From: Gilvimarinus gilvus
GTDB lineage: Bacteria > Pseudomonadota > Gammaproteobacteria > Pseudomonadales > Cellvibrionaceae
Assembly: GCF_030518155.1 (NCBI RefSeq)
Contig: NZ_JAULRU010000823.1
Location: 211,190-275,189, forward strand
DNA: 64,000 bases
Direction: 5' to 3'
The position numbers and the translations under genes were made by a program. The notes under the pieces were generated by a model that did not search any database, had not been told where the DNA came from, and saw only the letters and a program-made list of their open reading frames with translations. Within the stretch, counting starts at the first letter, position 1. Every line of letters starts with the position of its first letter. Positions 1 to 10,235 of this stretch are shown piece by piece.

Positions 1-257
1 GTAGCGGTGTCGGCAATAAAACAAACATCTTCCAGCATCGCTGCCCGCTCTTTGCGCGGGTCACGCCCCATCACCGAAATATCACCAGCGGCAACACTTA
101 AACCCAATAGCGCCTGTAATAAGGTTGTTTTGCCCGCACCATTGGGGCCAACAAGACCCACAATTTTGCCAGCTGGAATATCGAGGTTAATTCCCCGCAA
201 TATCTGGTGCCGACCGAAACGTTTGTTTATATTCTTTGCAGTTACTATTGCCGTCAT
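1..257 (-). CDS. ABC transporter ATP-binding protein (N-terminal part)
   Basis: This is the first 85 codons of an ABC transporter ATPase; the rest lies beyond the left edge. The Walker A loop GPNGAGKT is at residues 37-44, after a typical opening strand and an aromatic A-loop region near residue 14. The start codon lies 2 bp after the stop of the GntR regulator gene upstream, so the two are almost certainly one transcript. YtrA-type regulators usually control the ABC exporter encoded directly downstream, and the layout fits that. The exported substrate cannot be told from this fragment. The fold is certain; the direction of transport is inferred from the regulator family. Confidence 0.85.
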   Translation of the reverse strand, partial: MTAIVTAKNINKRFGRHQILRGINLDIPAGKIVGLVGPNGAGKTTLLQALLGLSVAAGDISVMGRDPRKERAAMLEDVCFIADTA

Positions 258-259
258 TG

Positions 260-622
260 CTATTGTTCCTCCCTTGCCTTTTGCAGCGCCTGCACCAGCG
301 CGTCAAGCCCGATCCCCAAAGCTGCCGCCCGCTCCACCAACGCAGGCAGCGATTGAATAAATTGTTCGCGTTCGCGCTCGAGTAAATGCTCCCGAGCCCC
401 CTCCAACACGTACATTCCTACACCGCGCCGTTTCTCAACTAAGCCTTCATCTACCAGTGCCTGATAGGCCTTTGCGACGGTTAAATGATTGATTTTAAAG
501 TCGGCCGACACCTGACGAACCGAGGGCAAACCTTCGCCGGCGGCCAGCTGGCCGCACATGATTAAATCAATCATGCGCCCGTATAGCTGTCGGTAAATCG
601 GCTGATCATCTCGCCACTGCAT
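260..622 (-). CDS. GntR family transcriptional regulator, YtrA subfamily
   Basis: A 120-residue DNA-binding protein. The winged helix fills residues 8-75 and includes the GntR signature LPSVRQVSADFKINHLTVAK followed by a wing (EKRRGVGMYV). The short helical C-terminal tail with no effector domain is typical of the YtrA subfamily, which represses a downstream ABC transporter operon in response to cell-envelope stress or antibiotics. The gene is followed 2 bp later by an ABC ATPase gene, as expected for that subfamily. An AT-rich imperfect palindrome about 40 bp upstream may be its operator. Identification is firm at family level; the inducer is unknown. Confidence 0.9.
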   Translation of the reverse strand: MQWRDDQPIYRQLYGRMIDLIMCGQLAAGEGLPSVRQVSADFKINHLTVAKAYQALVDEGLVEKRRGVGMYVLEGAREHLLEREREQFIQSLPALVERAAALGIGLDALVQALQKAREEQ

Positions 623-659
623 GCTGTTACGTCTCTCACATTCGATGAATTGCTCTAGT

Positions 660-677
660 GATATATATAACTATATC
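660..677. promoter_or_regulatory. Candidate operator of the GntR/ABC operon
   Basis: An 18-bp imperfect palindrome, GATATA-N6-TATATC, sits about 40 bp upstream of the GntR start codon. AT-rich dyads at this position are typical for autoregulated YtrA-type repressors. The assignment rests on position and symmetry only. Confidence 0.35.
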
Positions 678-816
678 AGCATATCGGAGTTTGGCAAACC
701 CCTACGGAATTTGCTACAGACACAGAAACCCGACGAATTCAAGACTGTACTCACCGGCGGAATTGCGCATAATGCTTCGACTTCAGCACTATGAAAGCGG
801 TTAAAGAGACAACATC

Positions 817-3138
817 ATGAGCAGTATTTATCAGCGCATTGCCGACGAGTTAAACATTCAGGGCCAGCAAGTCAGTGCCGCCGTCAATCTTCTCGATGAA
901 GGCGCCACCGTGCCCTTTATATCTCGCTATCGAAAAGAAGTCACCGGAGGGTTGGACGACACGCAAATGCGGTCGTTGGAGGAGCGCCTGCGCTATCTGC
1001 GTGAGCTTGAAGATAGGCGTGACGCCATCCTCAAAAGCATTGCCGAGCAGGACAAACTGAGCCCCCAGCTCGAAAGCGAAATTAAGTCTGCCGATACCAA
1101 AACTCGCCTCGAAGACCTCTATCTACCCTACAAACCAAAGCGCCGCACCAAGGGGCAGATAGCCATCGAGGCCGGGCTGGAACCTCTGGCCCAATCCCTG
1201 CTGGACGACCCAACGCTGGAACCCGAAACAGAAGCCAAAAAATTCATCAATGCCGAGCACAAGATCGAAGACACCAAGGCCGCTCTGGATGGAGCCAAAT
1301 ACATTCTGATGGAGAGGTTCAGCGAAGATGCCGACCTTTTAGCTAAACTTCGCGACTTTTTGCTAAAAGAAGCCGTTATTTCGAGCCGGGTTGCCACCGG
1401 TAAAGAAAATGATCAAGCGCAGGAAGTGCAAAAATTCCGCGACTACTTCGAGCACGATGAACCACTCAAGTCGACCCCATCACACCGGGCACTGGCCATG
1501 TTCCGCGGTCGCAATGAGGGGGTGCTCACTCTGGCACTGGTTCTCGCCGACCTCGAGCCCGGTTCTTCTCACCCCTGTGAAGCGATGGTGGCTGAGCATT
1601 GGAATGTGCGAAGTCAAGACCGGGCCGCCGACGCCTGGCTGGCCGAAGTAATCCGCTGGACCTGGCGCGTTAAGTTATTAACCCACCTTGAAACCGACCT
1701 GCTAGGTGAGCTGCGTAACGTCGCAGAAGAAGATGCCATCAAAGTCTTCGCCTCCAACCTTAAAGACTTACTGCTGGCAGCTCCGGCCGGGCAAAAGGCT
1801 ACGATTGGCCTCGACCCAGGCTTGCGCACCGGAGTTAAAGTCGCGGTTCTGGACGCCACCGGAAAAGTATTGGATCACGGCGCTATTTTCCCCACCCCAC
1901 CCCAAAACAAGATAGCTGAATCCGAGAAAATCCTGGCCCACATGTGCCGCACTCACAACGTCAATCTCATTGCCATTGGCAATGGTACGGCCAGCCGCGA
2001 GACCGAAAAATTCGTTAAAGATATGCTTAAGCGCAACGACGACCTGACCGCAAAACCTGTCATTGTGAATGAGTCTGGCGCATCCGTGTATTCTGCCTCG
2101 GAGTTTGCCGCCAAAGAATTTCCCGATCTGGATGTGACTATTCGCGGCGCCATCTCTATTGCCCGTCGCTTGCAAGACCCACTGGCAGAGCTGGTAAAAA
2201 TTGACCCTAAATCCATTGGAGTAGGGCAGTACCAACACGATGTCTCGCAATCTCAGCTGGCGCGATCACTGGACGCTGTAGTGGAAGACTGTGTAAACGC
2301 CGTCGGCGTCGAGGTGAACACAGCCTCCGCGGCACTATTAGCGCGTGTATCGGGGCTAAACGCGACACTTGCCAACAATATCGTGGAATTTCGCGACAAG
2401 AACGGAGCGTTTTCGACCCGCAGCCAACTTAAAGATGTGGCCCGGTTTGGCGCCAAGACATTTGAACAGGCGGCCGGCTTCTTGCGTATTGCGGAGGGTA
2501 GTAATCCCCTGGACCGCTCCGCCGTCCACCCGGAAAGTTACTTATTGGTGGAATCGATTGCGCAGAAAAACCAACGCGAAGTCGCCGATCTGCTGGGAGA
2601 TTCGTCATTTCTATCGAACATTAAGCCGCAGGAGTATGTGACTGAGCAATTTGGTGTTCCCACCATTACCGATATTCTGCGCGAGCTCGACAAGCCCGGT
2701 CGCGACCCTCGGCCCGAGTTTCGCACCGCCGAGTTCAAAGACGGCGTGAACACCATAAAAGACCTGGAGCCAGGCATGGTTCTCGAGGGCACCATCACCA
2801 ATGTCACCAACTTTGGCGCGTTTGTCGATATCGGCGTCCACCAGGACGGCTTAGTGCATATCTCTGCCCTGGCAAATACCTTCGTCAAAGACCCCCGCGA
2901 GGTGGTAAAAGCCGGTGATATCGTTAAGGTCAAGGTGATGGAGGTAGATGTGGACCGCAAACGAATCGGCCTGTCTATGCGCCTGGAAGATACTCCCGGT
3001 GAAAAAACCGGTGGCGACGGTCAACGCCCCAAGCGGGCTCCATCGACCCAGAAACACAATAAATCTCAGCAGCCAGCCAAGGCCGCCGTAGGCAGCATGG
3101 GCGCTCTGCTGCAGCAGGCCATGAAGAAAGGCCGCTAG
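817..3138 (+). CDS. tex: Tex family RNA-binding transcription accessory protein
   Basis: A 773-residue cytoplasmic protein of the Tex/YhgF family, which binds RNA and acts in transcription and ribosome-associated processes. Domain order is the usual one: the N-terminal helical Tex region (about 1-300), a YqgF/RuvC-like domain starting at [18 protein letters not shown] (about 328), helix-hairpin-helix repeats (about 490-560) and a C-terminal S1 domain (about 650-724, with [18 protein letters not shown]). A basic low-complexity tail rich in K, S and Q follows. Length matches the family (about 770-780). The ATG at 817 gives the conserved N-terminus [12 protein letters not shown]. It appears to be a single-gene unit reading away from the GntR operon. 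Confidence 0.97.
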   Translation: MSSIYQRIADELNIQGQQVSAAVNLLDEGATVPFISRYRKEVTGGLDDTQMRSLEERLRYLRELEDRRDAILKSIAEQDKLSPQLESEIKSADTKTRLEDLYLPYKPKRRTKGQIAIEAGLEPLAQSLLDDPTLEPETEAKKFINAEHKIEDTKAALDGAKYILMERFSEDADLLAKLRDFLLKEAVISSRVATGKENDQAQEVQKFRDYFEHDEPLKSTPSHRALAMFRGRNEGVLTLALVLADLEPGSSHPCEAMVAEHWNVRSQDRAADAWLAEVIRWTWRVKLLTHLETDLLGELRNVAEEDAIKVFASNLKDLLLAAPAGQKATIGLDPGLRTGVKVAVLDATGKVLDHGAIFPTPPQNKIAESEKILAHMCRTHNVNLIAIGNGTASRETEKFVKDMLKRNDDLTAKPVIVNESGASVYSASEFAAKEFPDLDVTIRGAISIARRLQDPLAELVKIDPKSIGVGQYQHDVSQSQLARSLDAVVEDCVNAVGVEVNTASAALLARVSGLNATLANNIVEFRDKNGAFSTRSQLKDVARFGAKTFEQAAGFLRIAEGSNPLDRSAVHPESYLLVESIAQKNQREVADLLGDSSFLSNIKPQEYVTEQFGVPTITDILRELDKPGRDPRPEFRTAEFKDGVNTIKDLEPGMVLEGTITNVTNFGAFVDIGVHQDGLVHISALANTFVKDPREVVKAGDIVKVKVMEVDVDRKRIGLSMRLEDTPGEKTGGDGQRPKRAPSTQKHNKSQQPAKAAVGSMGALLQQAMKKGR

Positions 3139-3497
3139 CGCTAAACGCGAGGCGAGTACTGCGCGGCGGCACAAGCGCTTACTCGCTGCTTTGTGTCTCT
3201 ACCAACCCGGGCAAATAATCACTTAACTTTTCGCCACGCCAGCCGTAAACCTTATCGCTGGGCTCTCCGTGCTCTTGCCCGTAAGATACGGCGCGGAGAG
3301 ACCCGGCATTATCACTATGGTTATAAATTCTTGTAAATTTATTACAAAACAATACTTGCCTGTTGCTGCTTTATGCGCCAACTTGTCTGTACTAACGTGC
3401 ACACACAGCAAATAATTTCTAAAGTAAATATAGAAGTTGCGACGATAATTTGATTCCACGGACGGCCACCTAATAACAAAAATTAAGAGGCAAATAA
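3139..3497. other. Intergenic region with possible coding remnant
   Basis: No intact gene is supported here. The left part is compositionally like coding DNA and the right part (about 3300-3480) is AT-rich and presumably holds the promoter of the next operon. On the minus strand one frame stays open for about 60 codons from about 3372 to the stop near 3180 without a good start codon, and reads like protein (for example VSYGQEHGEPSDKVYGWRGE). It may be the decayed 3' end of a lost gene. An imperfect inverted repeat (CTCTCCGTGC at 3263-3272 against GCGCGGAGAG at 3291-3300) lies within it and lacks a T-run. Confidence 0.35.
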
Positions 3498-4385
3498 GTG
3501 AGATATTTTTTACTGGTAATAGGCCTGATAGTTACATTTCCATTGCAGGCCGCAATGGAAATTAACTTAGTATCGCGAGGTGATGGCAACGCCCGCTACG
3601 CCATTAATATGATCAAGCTGGCGCTGGATACCGTTGGCACTGAATACGATTTGAAAATCTCCGACGGCACACTCACCAGTGCCCGACAACAGCAAGATAC
3701 CGAAGAAGGCGTCATGGACATTATGTGGGCTGCTACCACTGATGACATAGAGCAGCGCCTATTGCCTATACGCATCCCATTGTATAAGGGTCTTCTGGGC
3801 CACCGCGTCTTTATCATTCACAAGGAGAATCGCAATTTATTTGCCGATGTATCAGAGTTTGATCAACTCAAGAATTTTGTATTCGGCCAGGGTAAGGGTT
3901 GGCCAGATACCGACATCATGCGCCACAACGGCCTGGAGGTAGAAACGGGCACCTACGAAGGTCTGTTTCTCATGGCCGACGGCCAACGCTTTCACGCGTT
4001 TCCACGCGGTGTAAACGAGCCCTGGGGGGAAATCGAGCAGCGCCCGCAACTGGATCTTACCGTTGATCAGAACTTAATGTTTGTTTACCGCATGCCTTTT
4101 TATTTGTTCGTGAGCCCTAAACGCCCAGAAGTAGCCCAAGCCATTGAAAATGGCCTGATGCAGGCAATTAATAATGGCGCTTTCGACGCCTTGATGATGC
4201 AGGACCCCATGGTGCAAATGGTTATCGCGCGCGGCAATATGTCGGAGCGCACAGTATTTGAGCTCGACAACCCCAGCTTGCCTGCCGCCACTCCTGTAGA
4301 CAATACCGACCTATGGTTTGATATTGAAAGCTTAACCAAGCCCAGTGAAGAAGTAGACGAAACAATAGCGAGTGACCCACTATGA
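3498..4385 (+). CDS. Periplasmic substrate-binding-like protein (chemoreceptor partner)
   Basis: A 295-residue predicted periplasmic protein with a signal peptide (residues 1-18, ending PLQA). The body resembles the two-lobed periplasmic binding proteins of amino-acid type (SBP family 3): an opening strand ENIN/VSRGDG-like, a central [20 protein letters not shown] segment and a late [22 protein letters not shown] segment. GTG at 3498 is chosen as start because TTAAGAGG lies 7 bp upstream. The stop overlaps the start of the chemoreceptor gene (ATGA), so the pair is translationally coupled. No permease or ATPase genes adjoin it, so it more likely delivers ligand information to the receptor than to a transporter. 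The ligand is unknown. Confidence 0.8.
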   Translation: MRYFLLVIGLIVTFPLQAAMEINLVSRGDGNARYAINMIKLALDTVGTEYDLKISDGTLTSARQQQDTEEGVMDIMWAATTDDIEQRLLPIRIPLYKGLLGHRVFIIHKENRNLFADVSEFDQLKNFVFGQGKGWPDTDIMRHNGLEVETGTYEGLFLMADGQRFHAFPRGVNEPWGEIEQRPQLDLTVDQNLMFVYRMPFYLFVSPKRPEVAQAIENGLMQAINNGAFDALMMQDPMVQMVIARGNMSERTVFELDNPSLPAATPVDNTDLWFDIESLTKPSEEVDETIASDPL

Positions 4386-5878
4386 TAAGAAAAACGCTCA
4401 CGGTAAAGCTGATGCTGGCCTTGACTGCCATCTCCTTGCTCATTGCTGCCGCCATTGTCATCATTAACTATCGATTTCAAAGTGCCAATCAGGACGAAGT
4501 TTTTCAAATCAGTGTTGACGGACAGATACAACTGGCATTATCGGCTCTGCGCGAACCGGTGTTTTCCTATGATTTACCACAGATTGAAACTATTGGTAAG
4601 TCTTTAGCCAACACCCCGCTGATCATCTCTATTGATATTGTCGACCACCGCGAAAAATCACTGGCCTCTGCTAGCGACAGCCAGCGCCCCGACACTGACT
4701 TAATTGAACGTCGGGAAAAAATTGAAATCACCCGCAAAGAGAAGTTGATTGGCTATATCAATATCTATTTTTCCAAACAACAGGTGCAAGACACACTGGC
4801 CAGTCAATCGCTGGCCACTTTTATCACGATAGCCACTTTGCTGATTGGCAGTTTAGTGACCGTTGCTTTATTAACCAAAAAAATGATTTCACGGCGCATA
4901 CTTGAAATCAGTGAGTCACTAGGAGAAATTGCCGACGGTGGTGGCGATCTAACCCGCCGACTTCCCACCAACAGCTCTGACGAGATTGGGGACTTAAGTC
5001 ACAATTTTAACCGGGTTATGGAGCAGATTGCATCGATTATTCAGCGTGTTACCGAGTCCAGCAAAAGTGTGACATCGCAATCAGAACGCATGACAGAGGC
5101 ATCTCAAAACACATCACTCGCCATTACTCAGCAAATTAGAGAAATTGAACAAGTGGCGGCCGCCCTGCAGCAAATGTCGCACTCGGCGCAAGAGGTGGCC
5201 GATCACGCCAAAAATACCGCGGCCGACACGCAAGCGACCATGCGCCTTACTGACGAAGGCTCCGATGTTGTCAAAAGTGCCATTGGCACCATTAATCGCT
5301 TAACCGGACAAATTGAAACAACAGCCGATAAAATTAAAGGGTTGCGCGAGAAATCCGACAGCATAGGCTCCGTCATGGAGGTTATTCGCAATATCGCCGA
5401 GCAAACCAATCTCCTGGCCCTAAACGCCGCCATTGAAGCTGCGCGAGCGGGAGAGCAGGGGCGAGGCTTTGCGGTAGTAGCCGATGAAGTTCGCTCCCTG
5501 GCACAAAAAACTCAACAGTCCACAGAAGAAATAGCGTCCATTATTCAGGAGTTGCAAAAGTCCGCGGATGATACCCATCACTCGATGGAGTATAGCGTTA
5601 AAGCCGTGGAGGAAACGATTTCGACGTCCAGCCGGGTGGAACAAGCACTAGAGAATATTCGCAGTAACGTCGAGTCAATCAATAATATGAACCACCATAT
5701 TGCCGACGCCTCGCGCGAACAAAGTACAACGGCGCACGAAGTCAGTAAAAATGTAACCACCATTCACGACATCACCGAGCGAGTTTCTCACAATGCCGAA
5801 GTTGTGCGAGACAGCAGCGCGACTCTTGATCACGACAGTCATGAATTGCGGGATGAGATGTCAAAGTTCACAACCTAG
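4382..5878 (+). CDS. Methyl-accepting chemotaxis protein
   Basis: A 498-residue inner-membrane chemoreceptor. TM1 spans about 6-28, a short periplasmic sensor of roughly 115 residues follows, TM2 spans about 143-165, HAMP about 166-220, and the cytoplasmic helical hairpin runs to the C-terminus. The hairpin tip carries the highly conserved signature around [19 protein letters not shown] (about 341-359) that contacts CheA and CheW. No C-terminal CheR/CheB-docking pentapeptide is visible. The start overlaps the stop of the binding-protein gene by 4 bp, which suggests that the small sensor domain detects the ligand-loaded binding protein. A strong terminator follows 20 bp after the stop. Confidence 0.95.
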   Translation: MIRKTLTVKLMLALTAISLLIAAAIVIINYRFQSANQDEVFQISVDGQIQLALSALREPVFSYDLPQIETIGKSLANTPLIISIDIVDHREKSLASASDSQRPDTDLIERREKIEITRKEKLIGYINIYFSKQQVQDTLASQSLATFITIATLLIGSLVTVALLTKKMISRRILEISESLGEIADGGGDLTRRLPTNSSDEIGDLSHNFNRVMEQIASIIQRVTESSKSVTSQSERMTEASQNTSLAITQQIREIEQVAAALQQMSHSAQEVADHAKNTAADTQATMRLTDEGSDVVKSAIGTINRLTGQIETTADKIKGLREKSDSIGSVMEVIRNIAEQTNLLALNAAIEAARAGEQGRGFAVVADEVRSLAQKTQQSTEEIASIIQELQKSADDTHHSMEYSVKAVEETISTSSRVEQALENIRSNVESINNMNHHIADASREQSTTAHEVSKNVTTIHDITERVSHNAEVVRDSSATLDHDSHELRDEMSKFTT

Positions 5879-5901
5879 ATCAAACAAAAAAACTCAATAC
5901 C

Positions 5902-5929
5902 AAAAAGCCCAGCGATTGCTGGGCTTTTT
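5902..5929. terminator. Bidirectional rho-independent terminator between two chemoreceptor genes
   Basis: A perfect 12-bp stem AAAAAGCCCAGC / GCTGGGCTTTTT with a 4-nt GATT loop. It has A-runs on one side and T-runs on the other, so it can end transcripts from both convergent genes (4382-5878 and 5981-7606). Confidence 0.9.
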
Positions 5930-5980
5930 GGTTTATCGCTTTTCTGCCGACACAGAATACTAGAAAATAAAGCAGGGCAT

Positions 5981-7606
5981 TTATACAGAGAAATGCGCTA
6001 TTTGTTTCTCCAGCTTCTGTGCAGTGACATCCAACTCGTTCGCCGTTTCTGTAGATTTCTGAGCACTGGCCTGCGCGCTTTGCACCATGGAAACGACGTG
6101 GGTTACATTTTTGTTAATTTCCTCAGCCGCATAGCTTTGCTCTTCGGCGGCGGTGGCAATTTGCGTATTCATATCGAGAATACTGGAGATTGCTTGGGAA
6201 ATCGCGTGAATAGCCGCACCCGTTTCTCCCATTAAACTCACCGTACGCTGAGTTTTGTCCCGGCTGACGACCATTGCTTGCGCCGCACCGGATGCTCCCG
6301 ACTGCACGGCCTCGATAATCTGTTGAATTTCCGCCGTAGACTCCTGGGTGCGCTGCGCTAAGGCCCGCACCTCGTCCGCCACAACGGCGAAACCGCGGCC
6401 TTGCTCCCCCGCTCGCGCAGCTTCAATGGCCGCGTTGAGGGCAAGCAAATTCGTTTGTTCTGCGATGCCCTTAATCACACCGAGCACATGACCAATACGG
6501 TCGCTTTCGGTTTCTAACTGGGCCATGGATTGGCTGACTTCTTCCACCTGGGTGGCCAGCTCGTTAATGGAGCTTACGGTATTTTCCATGACATTAATGC
6601 CATTTTTAGCATTGCTGTCTGCACCGCCAGCGGCCTCGGCTGCGCCCGACGCGTTGGTTGCGACTTCCTGCACAGTGGACGACATCTCATTGACGGCAGC
6701 GGCCACCTGATCGGTTGAGTGCTCAGTTTCACTGATATGGCGGGCAATATCGCTTGCGGTTTGGTTAATGCTGGCCGAGGCGCCGCCTAATTGTTGTGCG
6801 GTATCTTTTACCGAGGATACGACGCCGCGTATCTCTTCTTGCATTTGCGCCAAATTTTCCCCCAGTTGCCCCAGCTCGTCATTGCGCTGCAAATGAAAGC
6901 GTTTGGAAAAATCGCCCCCAGACATAATCCGGATATGGTCCATAATCGCCTGCATTGGCTGAATAATGGTTGTGCTTAACAGCCACCAGAGCACTGCCAG
7001 AGCGGCAACTGCGACCGCGAAAGTGGCCAACTGAGCCCAAAACGCGACCTTAGCACTGAGCGCCTGCACCTCTGCCGCCGCCTTTTCCACCTCGGCCTTA
7101 ATGATATCTGCGGCCTCTTGCAACAATCGGCTGGGCTCACGGTCTATTCCTGCCACCGCTTCGTCGCCGGCGCGATGGTTGTACCCTGAGGCGACAAAAG
7201 CATCGAAACCCTCGTTATACTGGTCAAAGGCCGTTTCATGAGCGGCCAAAAAGTCCCCCAACAAGCGCGAGCTTTGACCCGATTTCAGGCCCCTTGAAAG
7301 CTGGCCTCCCTCACTTTGAATAGTCTCGTGGTGCTTCTGAAAGCGGTCCCAGTACTTTTCTCGCTGGCTAGCGTCGGCGCCGCGTAACAACACGTTTTTC
7401 CACTCTTGCACCTGAACTTTAAAATCAAAGTTCATACGGTTAATTTGGCGCTCCTGCGCAATATTGTTGTCGATTAAGCGATTGTAGCTGTTAATTTGCC
7501 CATTCAGCATATATATCGCTACCTCAGCGGCAATCAATAAACCCGCCAAGCCAATACCCACAGCCACCATCAAGCGCATTTGTACGCTTTCCGTTATCCA
7601 ACGCAT
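5981..7606 (-). CDS. Methyl-accepting chemotaxis protein
   Basis: A 541-residue chemoreceptor. TM1 is about 11-32. The periplasmic part (about 33-187) is helical and rich in charged residues, like a four-helix-bundle sensor. TM2 is about 189-211 and HAMP about 212-265. The signalling domain includes the conserved tip near [19 protein letters not shown]. It is unrelated in its sensor to the receptor at 4382-5878, with which it is convergent. Before the tip lies an Ala/Gly-rich stretch with many small residues ([20 protein letters not shown]), usual for this receptor class. No partner gene adjoins it and the stimulus is unknown. Confidence 0.95.
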   Translation of the reverse strand: MRWITESVQMRLMVAVGIGLAGLLIAAEVAIYMLNGQINSYNRLIDNNIAQERQINRMNFDFKVQVQEWKNVLLRGADASQREKYWDRFQKHHETIQSEGGQLSRGLKSGQSSRLLGDFLAAHETAFDQYNEGFDAFVASGYNHRAGDEAVAGIDREPSRLLQEAADIIKAEVEKAAAEVQALSAKVAFWAQLATFAVAVAALAVLWWLLSTTIIQPMQAIMDHIRIMSGGDFSKRFHLQRNDELGQLGENLAQMQEEIRGVVSSVKDTAQQLGGASASINQTASDIARHISETEHSTDQVAAAVNEMSSTVQEVATNASGAAEAAGGADSNAKNGINVMENTVSSINELATQVEEVSQSMAQLETESDRIGHVLGVIKGIAEQTNLLALNAAIEAARAGEQGRGFAVVADEVRALAQRTQESTAEIQQIIEAVQSGASGAAQAMVVSRDKTQRTVSLMGETGAAIHAISQAISSILDMNTQIATAAEEQSYAAEEINKNVTHVVSMVQSAQASAQKSTETANELDVTAQKLEKQIAHFSV

Positions 7607-7738
7607 GCTACCAATCCTCGAAAACCGGCGAGCGCAAGCTCACCTGAAAAATAGATGTTTACTGGAGTATAGGAGATATTTCGCGCCGTACAGGCACGTA
7701 CCTGTCGGGCAGAACAGCGCAGCGGGCACTGCTGTTGG

Positions 7739-9625
7739 TTAACTGTTCAGCTGATCGAGCTGATCCTGTACCTCTAACCATTTTTCTTCCGCGTCGCTAA
7801 GCTGCTGCTGAAGCTGCGATTGCTTAAGCAGCAGTGCCTGTAACCGCGCTTTATTCTCTTCCTCGTACAAGGCCGTATCGGCCAAATCCGCCTCAACTTG
7901 AGCCACCTGGCCGGTTAGCTTTTCCACCTGTGTTTCGAGTTTCTTGAGATTCTTCATTAGCGGCTTGCGTTGCTCTCGCTGAGCTGCGGCATCCTGGCGC
8001 TTGTTTTTCCTGCTCGCCGTCGCCTCGGGCTGAGCGGCGGTTTGCCCAGTGGCTGACGCGCGCTTATGTTCAAGCAGCCAGACGTGATATTCCTCGAGAG
8101 TGCCATCAAACTCCCGGGCGACGCCTTCGGCCACCAGCACCCATTCATCGACGGTATTGCGCAACAAGTGACGATCGTGCGAGACCACAATGACCGCACC
8201 TTCGTAGTCCTGAAGTGCCATGGTCAAAGCCTGGCGCATTTCCAGATCCAAATGGTTGGTGGGCTCATCCAACAACAGAACATTGGGCTCTTGCCAGGCG
8301 ATTAGGGCTAACGCCAAGCGAGCCTTTTCACCACCGGAGAAGTGAGCAATGGTTTCAAACGCACGGTCGCCGCGAAAATCGTAGCTGCCGAGAAAATTGC
8401 GAATTTGCTGTTCACTGGCCTTGGGGCTGAGTCGTTGAATATGCAGCGCCGCCGATGCGCTCATATCCAGGGCTTCAAGTTGATGCTGGGCAAAATAGCC
8501 CAAACGGAAATGCTCACCGGTGACACGCTCGCCGGTCATGGGTGGCAAGTTGCCAGCAATGGTTTTAATCAAGCTGGATTTGCCGGCTCCGTTGGGGCCA
8601 AGCAAGCCAATGCGCTGACCCGGAGCGACATTCACATTGACACCGGACAAAATTTTCTTATCACCGTAGCCCACATCGACGTCGCGCAACACGAGCAGAG
8701 GATCTGACACTTTCTCGTATGTGGGGAGTGTGAAGGTAAAAGGTGAGTCCACGTGTGCAGGGGCAATAGCCTCCATACGTTCCAACTGTTTAACGCGGCT
8801 TTGTGCCTGCTTAGCCTTGGTCGCCTTGGCCCGAAAACGGCGGATGTAGCTCTCGAGGTGTGCTACTTTTTCTTGCTGTTTGGCGAACGCAGCCTGCTGC
8901 TGTGCCAGACGCTCTGCACGCTGCCTTTCATAGGACGAGTAGTTACCGCTGTAGCTGATCAACTTTCCGGACTCAATACTGACAATACGACCCACCACAT
9001 TGTCGAGAAAGTCGCGATCGTGAGAGATAATCAGCAAGGTGCCGTCATAGGCCTGTAGCCACTGCTCCAACCACAGAGTTGCATCTAGATCGAGGTGGTT
9101 GGTGGGTTCATCCAACAACAGCAGATCCGATGGGCTCATCAGTGCCTGAGCCAGATTAAGCCGAATACGCCAGCCACCGGAGAAATCTGTCACCGGGCGT
9201 TGATGATCGGATATGGCGAATCCGAGCCCATCGAGCAACTGAGCGGCGCGGGCATTGGCGGTATAGCCATCTGCCTGCTCTAGATCACCGTACAGAGTAG
9301 CCAGCTTTTCACCGTCGTCTTCAACGGCCGCAATGGCTCGCTCCAGTTCACGCAGATGCGTGTCACCATCCAAAATATAGTCCAGGGCGCTGCGTTCAAC
9401 ATCGGTAACTTCTTGTGCCATATGCGACAAGCGCCACTGGGCCGGAATATCCAGGCGCCCGGCATCAGCGTGCAACTGCTTCAGTAGCAGCTTAAATAAT
9501 GACGACTTACCGCTGCCGTTGGCTCCGATCATGCCCAGCTTCTGCCCGGGAAAAATGGAAAGATCGGCTTCCTGCAACAAAAATTTGGAGCCACGCTGTA
9601 AGCTAACGCCTTCTAATGCAATCAT
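7739..9625 (-). CDS. yheS: ABC-F family ATPase, YheS-like
   Basis: A 628-residue soluble protein with two ABC ATPase domains and no membrane segment. Walker A loops are GANGSGKS (34-41) and GPNGAGKS (about 345). Both signature motifs begin FSGG and both LLLDEPTNHLDL Walker B blocks are present. The arm-type linker around residues 240-290 is rich in K, Q and R, and a C-terminal coiled coil covers about 540-628. ABC-F proteins act on the ribosome as translation factors. Sequence order, length (E. coli YheS is about 637) and the opening MIALEGVSLQRGSKFLL match the YheS branch. It is divergent from the TIGR02444 gene, as in Pseudomonas near algP. Confidence 0.94.
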   Translation of the reverse strand: MIALEGVSLQRGSKFLLQEADLSIFPGQKLGMIGANGSGKSSLFKLLLKQLHADAGRLDIPAQWRLSHMAQEVTDVERSALDYILDGDTHLRELERAIAAVEDDGEKLATLYGDLEQADGYTANARAAQLLDGLGFAISDHQRPVTDFSGGWRIRLNLAQALMSPSDLLLLDEPTNHLDLDATLWLEQWLQAYDGTLLIISHDRDFLDNVVGRIVSIESGKLISYSGNYSSYERQRAERLAQQQAAFAKQQEKVAHLESYIRRFRAKATKAKQAQSRVKQLERMEAIAPAHVDSPFTFTLPTYEKVSDPLLVLRDVDVGYGDKKILSGVNVNVAPGQRIGLLGPNGAGKSSLIKTIAGNLPPMTGERVTGEHFRLGYFAQHQLEALDMSASAALHIQRLSPKASEQQIRNFLGSYDFRGDRAFETIAHFSGGEKARLALALIAWQEPNVLLLDEPTNHLDLEMRQALTMALQDYEGAVIVVSHDRHLLRNTVDEWVLVAEGVAREFDGTLEEYHVWLLEHKRASATGQTAAQPEATASRKNKRQDAAAQREQRKPLMKNLKKLETQVEKLTGQVAQVEADLADTALYEEENKARLQALLLKQSQLQQQLSDAEEKWLEVQDQLDQLNS

Positions 9626-9683
9626 GGTTTATCTATAAGCCTGTTAAACTGGCGAGCCTTTGGACCCGGGTACCGACAAAAAT

Positions 9684-10196
9684 ATGTGCGAACCTTACAC
9701 AGATATCTGGCATTTTGCTACGACGGTGTATCGACAACCCGAGGTCGAGCCCTTATGCCTGCAGTTGCAAGAAGAGCAGGGCGTGAATGTGACGTTGTTG
9801 TTGTGGCTACTGTGGATCGACAGCTATTTTGCAAAGCCTCCCGCATCGCTAAATGCTGGTCATCTAATCGCCGAACAGTGGCAACACAATATTGTCACAC
9901 CACTGCGAACCGCCCGCCGTTGGATGAAGCGCAACCTTGAGCTAAATGGCGATAAGGCGCGTTTGCGCGAGGCCATAAAAAGCCAAGAACTATTCGCTGA
10001 AAAGCTATTACTTTCACAGCTGCAATCGCTAGTCGAACACACACCATCGCACAACAGAGCGCTCACCCGTGTTGATCAACTCCAAGCGAGCGCGGACTAC
10101 TTAACCCACCTGGGTATGGCGGCTCCTGCGCGCGCAAGCACATTGAAAACCTTACTCCTCGCGATACAAGCTGCACATAACAAAAAGCCCTGCTGA
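9684..10196 (+). CDS. TIGR02444 family protein
   Basis: About 170 residues, cytoplasmic, no signal peptide. It matches the TIGR02444 family by its opening DIWHFATTVYRQPEVEPLCL, the LLLWLLWIDSY segment and the W-x-x-x-I-V-x-P-L-R-x-x-R block. The function of the family is unknown. I place the start at the ATG at 9684; a TTG at 9660 would add eight residues with no better ribosome-binding site. The gene diverges from the ABC-F gene, as this family often does in gammaproteobacteria. Its stop codon lies in the loop of the terminator that follows, so gene end and transcript end nearly coincide. Confidence 0.85.
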   Translation: MCEPYTDIWHFATTVYRQPEVEPLCLQLQEEQGVNVTLLLWLLWIDSYFAKPPASLNAGHLIAEQWQHNIVTPLRTARRWMKRNLELNGDKARLREAIKSQELFAEKLLLSQLQSLVEHTPSHNRALTRVDQLQASADYLTHLGMAAPARASTLKTLLLAIQAAHNKKPC

Positions 10197-10207
10197 GCAG
10201 GGCTTTT
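10182..10207 (+). terminator. Terminator overlapping the stop codon of the TIGR02444 gene
   Basis: Stem AAAAAGCCCTGC / GCAGGGCTTTT with loop TGA. The loop is the stop codon of the upstream gene. The A-run and T-run make it usable from both strands, so it can also end the convergent histone-like transcript. Confidence 0.85.
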
Positions 10208-10235
10208 ACGCTGACATATGGTGGCCGTTTAGCGT

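Noticed and set aside
3223..3459. 78-codon minus-strand open frame in the tex downstream region
   Set aside because: Composition and codon pattern are poor, and it overlaps another frame that looks more protein-like. No ribosome-binding site.
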